DNA from: Algicella marina
GTDB taxonomy: Bacteria > Pseudomonadota > Alphaproteobacteria > Rhodobacterales > Rhodobacteraceae
Assembly: GCF_009931615.1 (NCBI RefSeq)
Contig: NZ_CP046620.1
Coordinates: 434,001-498,000 of the forward strand
Direction of reading: 5' to 3'
Length of the DNA: 64,000 nt
Below are positions 58,100 to 64,000 of this stretch, piece by piece. The notes beneath the pieces are model-generated. The model did no database searches. It was given only the letters and a program-made list of their open reading frames with translations, and was not told the origin of the DNA. The position numbers and the translations under genes were made by a program. How positions within the stretch are numbered: the stretch's first letter is position 1; each line of letters begins with the position of its first letter.

Positions 58100-58384
58100 T
58101 CAGTCAAAAATATCTTCGATCTCGTCCCATACATCTTCCAGCACATCCATCCAGCGTTTGCGACTGCGCTTCTTCGGCGATTTGCGCGGTTTGGGCGGCA
58201 GGTGGATCGGGCGGGAAGGGCTGGGTTTGGGTGCCGTTGCCGGTTTGGCCTTCAGCGGTTTCATATTATGGAGAGCCGCGCCGCAACTTGCGCAGGCAAG
58301 CTCGTGCCGATCCCGCGCAGTCAGGCGGAGAACGGTGCGACTGCCGCAGTAACAGCAGGTGGCAATCTTCGTCAGGTCAGGCAT
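58100..58384 (-). CDS. Small zinc-ribbon protein
   Basis: 94 residues. Two CxxC pairs (CCYCGS and CASCGA, about 20 residues apart) form a zinc ribbon of the rubredoxin type. A Pro/Lys-rich basic linker follows, and a C-terminal amphipathic acidic segment (VLEDVWDEIEDIFD). Rhodobacterales have such proteins; function unknown. It stands directly downstream of the RlmB-type methyltransferase gene (gap three bases), so it is co-transcribed. Confidence 0.7.
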   Translation of the reverse strand: MPDLTKIATCCYCGSRTVLRLTARDRHELACASCGAALHNMKPLKAKPATAPKPSPSRPIHLPPKPRKSPKKRSRKRWMDVLEDVWDEIEDIFD

Positions 58385-58387
58385 ATG

Positions 58388-59182
58388 TCAGCCTCTCGAG
58401 GTCTTGGCTGCATATAAGGCAATCGCTGCGGCATTGGAGACATTGAGGGAGCCAAAGACACCGGCTGCGGGTATGCGGGCGATGGTATCGCAGGTTTCGC
58501 GGGTCAGCGCGCGCAGGCCCGGGCCCTCGGAGCCGAGGATCAGGGCAAGCGGTCGATCCGCCGCCGCAACGCAGGCGGGGCCGATTTCCTCGTCTCCGTC
58601 GCCATCCAGTCCGATCAGGGTATATCCCATTTCCCTGAGGCTGGTCATGGCGCTGGCGAGATTGGGAATGCGCAGGTAGGGCTGGCGTTCCAGCGCACCA
58701 CTCGCGGTTTTGGCAAGTGCGCCGGTTTCGGGAGCGGAGTGACGATGGGGCGCGATGACAGCGCGCGCACCAAACACCTCCGCCGACCGGAGAACGGCGC
58801 CGACGTTGTGCGGGTCCGACACACGATCAAGCAACAGCACGAGCGGTGCGCCGCCGCGCGGGGCGCATTGCTCCGACACCGAGCCCCAATCCAGCGGGTC
58901 GACCTCAAGGGCCGCGCCCTGGTGCACCGACTGCGGATCAATCGGCGCAGAGAATTTGCGGGCATCTGCGATTTCCGGCTCCATGCCGGACGCCGTGATG
59001 GCTTCGCCGAGCCGATCGGCCGCGTTCTTCGTCACGATGAGTCGATGGCGGTTGCGCGCCGGGTTGAGCAGTGCGTCGCGTACGGAATGGATACCGAACA
59101 GCCACAAAGTGTCGTCGCCTTGACGTTTGGCGCGTTCTCGCTCAACTATCCATTTGGGTTTCTTGGACTGTCTGGGGGCCAT
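58388..59182 (-). CDS. rlmB: 23S rRNA Gm2251 methyltransferase, TrmH/SPOUT type
   Basis: 264 residues. N-terminal substrate-binding domain (LFGIHSVRDALLN), then the SPOUT catalytic knot with DRVSDPHNVGAVLRSAEVFG, LILGSEGPGLR and LNVSNAAAIALYA, the TrmH family signature. The RlmB assignment rests on the N-terminal domain and GVHxVxxAL-like start; other SpoU members cannot be excluded. ATG 59182 gives normal length. Divergent from the GNAT gene. Confidence 0.85.
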   Translation of the reverse strand: MAPRQSKKPKWIVERERAKRQGDDTLWLFGIHSVRDALLNPARNRHRLIVTKNAADRLGEAITASGMEPEIADARKFSAPIDPQSVHQGAALEVDPLDWGSVSEQCAPRGGAPLVLLLDRVSDPHNVGAVLRSAEVFGARAVIAPHRHSAPETGALAKTASGALERQPYLRIPNLASAMTSLREMGYTLIGLDGDGDEEIGPACVAAADRPLALILGSEGPGLRALTRETCDTIARIPAAGVFGSLNVSNAAAIALYAAKTSRG

Positions 59183-59239
59183 GTTATTTCCCTTCTTGCG
59201 CGTATGGCGTTTGGTTGGGCCCCGGAATTGGGAGAGACA

Positions 59240-59683
59240 ATGATCCGCCCTGCGCGCGAATCGGACTTGCAGCAGATAAGGTTTCTGGCACAGACCTCGT
59301 TCCGTGCCTATTTGGCCCGCGAGGACGCGAAGATCAAGCAGCCGGACATGGATCCGCGGCAACTGCAACAGGAAGGGCGTCTGTTCGTCTACATGATTGA
59401 CGCGGCGCTGGGCGGCTACATTGCCTTTCATCAGGATGGCATGGACATGCATGTGGAGCATCTGGCGGTAACACCGCGCTTCCGTAGCCGGGGTATCGGA
59501 CGGGCTTTGCTGAATTACGTCGATACCCTGGGCCTTCTGCGCAAGTGTTTGCGGGTCGTGTTACACCCCAATGTCGTCCTGTTCCAGAACATCGCATTCT
59601 ATCGCAGCCGCGGTTATACGGAAATCGACCGGCGGTTGGTGGAAGGGCACGAATACGTCTATCTTGAAAGATACCTCAGATAG
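59240..59683 (+). CDS. GNAT family N-acetyltransferase
   Basis: 147 residues. Acetyl-CoA loop motif VTPRFRSRGIGRALLNYV (RxxGxGxA), and the C-terminal NIAFYRSRGYTEIDR, typical of small GNATs. Substrate unknown. ATG 59240 has GGAGAG nine bases upstream, so I reject longer upstream starts. Just upstream of tRNA-Tyr on the same strand. Confidence 0.85.
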   Translation: MIRPARESDLQQIRFLAQTSFRAYLAREDAKIKQPDMDPRQLQQEGRLFVYMIDAALGGYIAFHQDGMDMHVEHLAVTPRFRSRGIGRALLNYVDTLGLLRKCLRVVLHPNVVLFQNIAFYRSRGYTEIDRRLVEGHEYVYLERYLR

Positions 59684-59736
59684 GCCATTCCCGGTCTTGA
59701 CGGTGCCGGACGGCGTAAGTATGCAAGCGGCTCAGT

Positions 59737-59820
59737 GGGCGACGGGCTGCAAGGTGCGGCAGCGGACTGTAACTCCGCCGAGGTGACTCATGCCTGGTTC
59801 GATTCCAGGGTCGCCCACCA
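59737..59820 (+). tRNA. tRNA-Tyr (anticodon GTA)
   Basis: 84 bases including encoded CCA. Acceptor GGGCGAC pairs with GTCGCCC. Anticodon stem GCGGA/TCCGC with loop CTGTAAC. Long variable arm (GAG/CTC stem) as expected for class II. T arm CCTGG/CCAGG around TTCGATT. The D-stem is GCTG/CGGC with one T-G pair, and the usual T8 is replaced by G, so it departs somewhat from standard tRNA-Tyr. Confidence 0.75.
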
Positions 59821-59846
59821 ACTTTTCCAGAAATGTGCGCGCGGTT

Positions 59847-60644
59847 TCAGATGTCGAAACTGGCCGTGGCGGTTGAGACCAGCGCGCCGTTGGCGCTTCG
59901 GGCTTCCAATTGGCCAGCGTCGGTGAAGAGGTGCAGTGTCTCGTCTGCGATGGCCGGACTGGCACCACGATAGGTGAGATGGCGCAGAGATCTGCCAGCT
60001 TGCGCCTCCGCGAGGTTGGCCAGCAGGGTAGCGACCAGAGGGCCATGGACGACAAGACCTGGGTACCCCTCCACCGTCCGCGCATATGGCTCATCGTAAT
60101 GGATGCGATGGCCGTTAAAGGTAAGTGCGGAGTAGCGAAAGAGCAGCGTTGCGTCGGGTGTAAGACTGACAGTTGGCGTGCCCATGCCCTCCGCCTGCGG
60201 GCGATGCAAGGGCGCAGGTGTGCGGTAGACGAGCGTTTGCACTTCCGAGACAAGCATTGTGTTACCTGCGGAAAATTCATGTGCGACTTCGACAAAGACG
60301 AGCGGGCCGGTGCGGCCCTGCTTTTCGCGGATCGCTGCGATGCGCGAGGTGCGCGTGATCGCGGTGCCGAGCGGCAGGGGCGCGTGAAAGGTGATCTCGC
60401 CGCCCGCCCACATGCGCCGGGGTAGCGGGATCGGCGGCAGGAAGCCGCCCTTGGCGGGGTGGCCGTCCTGCCCCAGCGCCGAGGCCGGCAGAGCGGGTGC
60501 GGCGAGGCACCAGTGCAGGCAGAGCGGGTGCGCCGGCAGGGGCACGACGCCTTCCAGCGTGGCCGTGAAGCGGCGCAGGGTCTCGGGCGTCAGCACGTCT
60601 TCGGCCACCTCCTCGCGCCCCACCCAGTCTTGCCAGCCGGCCAT
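59847..60644 (-). CDS. MaoC-like acyl-CoA hydratase (mesaconyl-C4-CoA hydratase-like)
   Basis: 265 residues, double hot-dog fold. N-terminal FAS1/HTD2-like part (LPPIPLPRRMWAGGEITFHAPLPLG), C-terminal MaoC-like part with FNGHRIHYDEPYA, a hydratase Asp/His segment, and GLVVHGPLVATLL. The family includes 3-methylfumaryl-CoA (mesaconyl-C4-CoA) hydratase and related enzymes; substrate here is not decided. Its ATG shares one base (A of TGATG) with the stop of the acyl-CoA dehydrogenase gene upstream, so the two are translationally coupled. Confidence 0.75.
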   Translation of the reverse strand: MAGWQDWVGREEVAEDVLTPETLRRFTATLEGVVPLPAHPLCLHWCLAAPALPASALGQDGHPAKGGFLPPIPLPRRMWAGGEITFHAPLPLGTAITRTSRIAAIREKQGRTGPLVFVEVAHEFSAGNTMLVSEVQTLVYRTPAPLHRPQAEGMGTPTVSLTPDATLLFRYSALTFNGHRIHYDEPYARTVEGYPGLVVHGPLVATLLANLAEAQAGRSLRHLTYRGASPAIADETLHLFTDAGQLEARSANGALVSTATASFDI

Positions 60645-61783
60645 CAGTAGGACCTCGGCAAGCCGAGCACGTGTTCGGCGATATAGGACAGGATGAGGTT
60701 GGTGGAGACGGGTGCGACCTGGTAGAGGCGGGTTTCGCGGAACTTGCGTTCGATGTCGTATTCCTCGGCGAAGCCGAAGCCGCCGTGGGTTTGCACGCAC
60801 ATATTGGCGGCCTCCCACGCGGCGTCGGCGGCGAGCATCTTGGCCATGTTGGCCTCGGGTCCGCAGGGTTCGCCCTGCTCGTAGAGCGCGGCCGCCTCGC
60901 GCACCATCAGCTCCGCCGCGCGCATCGCGGCGTAGGCCTTGGCGATGGGAAACTGGATGCCCTGGTTGCGGCCGATGGGGCGGGAGAAAACCTCTCGGTC
61001 CTTGGCATAAGCCGTGGCGCGGGCGATGAACCATTTGGCATCGCCGATGCATTCAGCGGCGATCAGGATCCGCTCGGCGTTCATGCCCGAGAGGATGTAG
61101 CGAAAGCCCTTGCCCTCCTCGCCGATCAGGTTGGCGGCTGGAATCTTTACGTCCTGAAAGAACACTTCCGTGGTGGCGTGGTTCATCATCGTGCGGATCG
61201 GGCGGATCGTAAGGCCGGGCGCGTTCATGTCGAGCAGGAAGACGGAGAGGCCGTCAGTGCGCTTGGCTGCCTGTTCTCGCGGGGTGGTGCGGGCGAGCAG
61301 GAGCATCAGGTCGGAATGCTCGGCGCGGCTGGTCCAGATCTTCTGGCCGTTGACGATGTAAGCCTCGCCCTCGCGCCGCGCCGTGGTGCGGATGGCGGAG
61401 GTATCGGTGCCGCTGGTGGGTTCGGTCACGCCGAAGGCCTGAAGGCGCAGCTCGCCGGTGGCGATGCGGGGCAGGTAGCGGGCCTTCTGTTCGGCGCTGC
61501 CGTGGCGCAGCAGCGTGCCCATGATGTACATCTGCGCGTGGCATGCGGCGGCGTTGGCACCCTGCGCGTGGATTTCTTCGACAATCGCGATTGCGGCTGA
61601 GAGCGTCAGACCGCTGCCGCCATGTTCCTCCGGGATCAGCGCGGCGAGGTATCCGGCTTCCGACAATGCAGTGACAAAGGCTTGCGGATAAGCGCGTTCC
61701 CGATCGAGGTCGCGCCAATAGGCGTCGGGAAAGCGCTGGCAGAGCTTGGCGATCTCTTCACGGATTTCGGAGTGGTCAGTCAT
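60644..61783 (-). CDS. Acyl-CoA dehydrogenase family protein
   Basis: 379 residues. FAD-binding segments FGVTEPTSGTDTSA and QTHGGFGFAEEYDIERKFRE, normal ACAD length. The catalytic Glu of MCAD-type enzymes (IYEGTS) is replaced: the matching stretch reads VAPVSTN, so the base must come from elsewhere, as in the isovaleryl-CoA type, or the activity is different. First gene of a pair with the MaoC-like hydratase; the pair could oxidise and hydrate a branched or dicarboxylic CoA ester. Confidence 0.85.
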   Translation of the reverse strand: MTDHSEIREEIAKLCQRFPDAYWRDLDRERAYPQAFVTALSEAGYLAALIPEEHGGSGLTLSAAIAIVEEIHAQGANAAACHAQMYIMGTLLRHGSAEQKARYLPRIATGELRLQAFGVTEPTSGTDTSAIRTTARREGEAYIVNGQKIWTSRAEHSDLMLLLARTTPREQAAKRTDGLSVFLLDMNAPGLTIRPIRTMMNHATTEVFFQDVKIPAANLIGEEGKGFRYILSGMNAERILIAAECIGDAKWFIARATAYAKDREVFSRPIGRNQGIQFPIAKAYAAMRAAELMVREAAALYEQGEPCGPEANMAKMLAADAAWEAANMCVQTHGGFGFAEEYDIERKFRETRLYQVAPVSTNLILSYIAEHVLGLPRSY

Positions 61784-61878
61784 CGGGCCTCTCGGGTCTT
61801 GGGCCGCAGGATGAACACTTTCCCCAGCGAAGGAAAGAGGCGGCTTGGCACCGCAGTGTGGCGGACTAGATTTGCCGC

Positions 61879-62883
61879 ATGAAAGCTGAAGAACTTTTGC
61901 ACCCGCGCCCCGAAGGGCTTTATTGCCCGGTTGGCGATTTCTACATTGATCCGGTCCGACCGGTCGCGCGGGCGCTGATCACGCACGGGCATGCGGACCA
62001 TGCACGTGCCGGGCACGGTGCCGTCATGGCGACGCGCCAGACGCTGGACATCATGGCGATACGGTATGGTGAAGGGTTTGCGGGCTCGGTTCAGGCGGCG
62101 GACGGGGTCACGGATGTGGGCGGCGTAGGCGTGTCTTTCCATCCGGCGGGGCATGTCCTCGGCTCGGCACAGATATGCGTGGAACACCGTGGGCTGCGCA
62201 TTGTCGCGGCTGGTGACTACAAGCGAGGAGTCGATCCAACTGCCGCGACATTCGAGCCTGTGGCCTGCGATGTGTTCATTACCGAAGCGACCTTCGGCTT
62301 GCCGGTGTTTCATCATCCTGATCCGCTCGCGGAAATAGACAAGCTCCTGAAATCGCTGGAGCAGTTTCCGGAACGGACGCATCTGGTCGGCGTCTATGCC
62401 CTCGGCAAGGCGCAGCGGGTCCTGCGACTGATCCGCGATGCGGGCTATGCGGAGCCGATCTACATGCATGGCTCGCTGGCGCGGTTATGCACTTATTATG
62501 AGAGTGAGGGGGTGGCACTTGGACCGTTGGAGCCGGCGACGGTGGACAGGGCCGAGAAGGCGAAATTTGCGGGCAAGATCGTGCTCGGTCCGCCGTCGGC
62601 GTTTGCCGCAAAATGGGCGCAGCGTTTCCCGGACCCACTCATCGCGTTTGCCAGTGGCTGGATGCGGATTCGGGCGCGGACGCGACAGCGGGGAGTTGAG
62701 TTGCCACTGGTGATTTCCGACCACGCGGATTGGCCGGAACTGACGGCCACGCTGCGGGAACTGGCGCCCTCGGAAGTCTGGGTAACGCACGGGCGGGAAG
62801 AGGCACTCGTGCGGTGGTGCGCGCTACAGGGAATGCCGGCGCGTCCCCTGCATCTGGTTGGGTATGAAGATGAAGCGGAATAG
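61879..62883 (+). CDS. Ligase-associated DNA exonuclease (metallo-beta-lactamase/SNM1-like)
   Basis: 334 residues. Metal site LITHGHADHAR (HxHxDH), GHVLGSAQI, AGDYKRG, and the beta-CASP part (ASGWMRIR, SDHADW). This is the exonuclease that accompanies the ATP-dependent DNA ligase in a bacterial repair cassette with an Lhr-type helicase and a phosphoesterase. The ligase gene begins 73 bases later. The other cassette members would be to the right, outside the window. Confidence 0.88.
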   Translation: MKAEELLHPRPEGLYCPVGDFYIDPVRPVARALITHGHADHARAGHGAVMATRQTLDIMAIRYGEGFAGSVQAADGVTDVGGVGVSFHPAGHVLGSAQICVEHRGLRIVAAGDYKRGVDPTAATFEPVACDVFITEATFGLPVFHHPDPLAEIDKLLKSLEQFPERTHLVGVYALGKAQRVLRLIRDAGYAEPIYMHGSLARLCTYYESEGVALGPLEPATVDRAEKAKFAGKIVLGPPSAFAAKWAQRFPDPLIAFASGWMRIRARTRQRGVELPLVISDHADWPELTATLRELAPSEVWVTHGREEALVRWCALQGMPARPLHLVGYEDEAE

Positions 62884-62955
62884 AGCGTTTTCAGACATGT
62901 GGCTGCGGCTGCACGCTTTGCCGTTCGGTGCCTGCCATCGAAGAGGACCGAACGT

Positions 62956-64000
62956 ATGAAGGCGTTCGCCGCACTTCTGGAACGGTTGGTGCTGACGCCG
63001 TCCCGCAATGGCAAACTGCGATTACTCGAAGACTATTTTCGGGCCGTGCCGGACCCGGACAGGGGCTGGGCTCTGGCTGCAATCACACGCGATCTGGATT
63101 TCCGCGCCGTGAAGCCCGGGGTGCTTCGGACGCTCATGGCGGAGAGGATTGACGAGGAGTTGTTCCGCCTTTCCTACGACTTTGTGGGAGACTTGGCTGA
63201 GACCATTGCATTGTTGTGGGAAGGTGATGGTGTTGAGGCGCCGACTTTGGCGGAAGTGGTTGATATGCTTGCAAAAGCCGGGAGAGCCGAGGCGCCGGCT
63301 CTGGTAGCCGACCTTCTGGACCGGATGGGGGCTTCGGAGCGTTTTGCGCTGCTGAAGCTGGCGACGGGCGGGTTGCGGGTTGGTGTTTCGGCGCGATTGG
63401 CGAAACAGGCGCTGGCCGGCTTCGGCGACGTCGACGTGACTGAGATCGAGGAGTTGTGGCACGGGCTGGAAGCGCCCTATTGCGATCTTTTCGCCTGGTT
63501 GGACGGACGAAGCGAAAAGCCGGTGCAGGCGGCGCTTTGCCCGTTTCGGCCAGTGATGCTGGCGACCGCGCTGGACGAGGCGGCGCTGGAGGGGCTCGAC
63601 CCAGTTGAATTTGCGGCGGAGTGGAAATGGGACGGCATCCGCGTGCAGGCGGTGGCCGAGGGCGGCGAGCGGCGTATCTATTCGCGGACCGGGGACGACA
63701 TTTCGGGGGCGTTTCCGGATGTGTTGGCGCATATGGATTTCGAGGGAGCGCTGGACGGGGAGTTGTTGGTGGTGCGCGACGGTGCCGTCGCCCCGTTCGG
63801 AGATTTGCAGCAGCGGCTGAACCGCAAGACTGTATCCCGGAAGATGATGACCGATTTTCCGGCCTTCATTAGGGCATACGACTTACTGCAGGCTGGAGAC
63901 AAGAACCTGCGGCCGTTGACTTTCGCGGAGCGGCGGCGGCGATTGGAAGGGTTTGTCTCAGGGCTGAACGACAGCCGGTTCGATCTGTCGGAACTGATTG
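62956..64000 (+). CDS. ATP-dependent DNA ligase (cisplatin-damage-response type), 3' end beyond window
   Basis: About 348 residues visible. N-terminal helical DNA-binding domain (MKAFAALLERLVLTPSRNGK, FALLKLATGGLRVGVSARL), then the adenylation domain: nucleophile Lys in EWKWDGIRVQ (KxDGxR), RIYSRTGDDI, and DGELLV. No LigD-type primase or nuclease domain at the N-terminus. The frame is open at position 64000. Works with the preceding exonuclease in double-strand or crosslink-related repair. Confidence 0.92.
   Translation, partial: MKAFAALLERLVLTPSRNGKLRLLEDYFRAVPDPDRGWALAAITRDLDFRAVKPGVLRTLMAERIDEELFRLSYDFVGDLAETIALLWEGDGVEAPTLAEVVDMLAKAGRAEAPALVADLLDRMGASERFALLKLATGGLRVGVSARLAKQALAGFGDVDVTEIEELWHGLEAPYCDLFAWLDGRSEKPVQAALCPFRPVMLATALDEAALEGLDPVEFAAEWKWDGIRVQAVAEGGERRIYSRTGDDISGAFPDVLAHMDFEGALDGELLVVRDGAVAPFGDLQQRLNRKTVSRKMMTDFPAFIRAYDLLQAGDKNLRPLTFAERRRRLEGFVSGLNDSRFDLSELI

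Overview
The window is a GC-rich alphaproteobacterial chromosome segment, most likely from a Rhodobacterales (Roseobacter-type) bacterium. Supporting signs are cobS next to a J-domain gene and bolA, dodecin, an XdhC-type molybdenum-enzyme factor, RTX/type I-exported proteins, a vanadium haloperoxidase homologue, and a metallo-beta-lactamase exonuclease followed by an ATP-dependent DNA ligase. The assignment rests on gene content and protein style only; there is no rRNA in the window.

Layout. (1) 1-8344, minus strand: two tandem paralogues of very large secreted proteins, each with an N-terminal SGNH-like domain and a C-terminal TIM-barrel glycosidase-like domain. One is exported by RTX signals only. 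The other has a Sec-type signal peptide and a -1 frame break in a run of nine T. (2) 8824-24000: an accessory biosynthetic locus. It holds an O-acetyltransferase and a convergent family 4 glycosyltransferase. Divergent from the latter run a single-module PKS (KS-AT-KR-DH-ACP-TE), a family 2 glycosyltransferase, an NRPS (formyltransferase, truncated condensation domain, adenylation domain split by a luciferase-like monooxygenase, carrier protein) and a dedicated phosphopantetheinyl transferase. The hand-read specificity code of the split adenylation domain fits glycine, so an N-formyl, oxidised glycine starter extended once by the PKS is a concrete hypothesis. (3) 24011-33053: housekeeping genes (cobS, J-domain protein, bolA, gatB, SDR, pepN, a GlcG/HbpS-type protein, a class I amidotransferase-like hydrolase). 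(4) 33054-37763: an unsettled stretch with tRNA-Arg, a lone glycosyltransferase-like gene, an 11-bp tandem repeat also found inside the PKS gene, REP-like palindromes, a 45-residue lipoprotein, dodecin, and a duplicated lepA tail with the gene behind it. (5) 37958-47011: lepA, a frame-broken membrane protein with an AT-rich middle, a small RTX protein, a vanadium haloperoxidase homologue, a periplasmic PilJ/PDC-type sensor protein and tag. (6) 47060-58384: DEAD-box helicase, xdhC plus a MoeA-like/MobA-like fusion, a giant PilM/PilP-like membrane protein, an Rrf2 regulator with a CPYC flavoprotein, metY and small proteins. (7) 58388-64000: an RlmB-type methyltransferase, a GNAT, tRNA-Tyr, a hydratase/acyl-CoA dehydrogenase pair, and the DNA-repair exonuclease/ligase pair, with the ligase running off the right edge.

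How it fits together: regions 1 and 2 look like a secreted-product and surface-chemistry module (exported carbohydrate-active proteins beside a small glycosylated PKS/NRPS product). The rest is mostly core metabolism, translation and repair. The regions most worth following up are the PKS/NRPS locus, the paralogous SGNH/GH-like proteins and their T-run, and the lepA-tail duplication.
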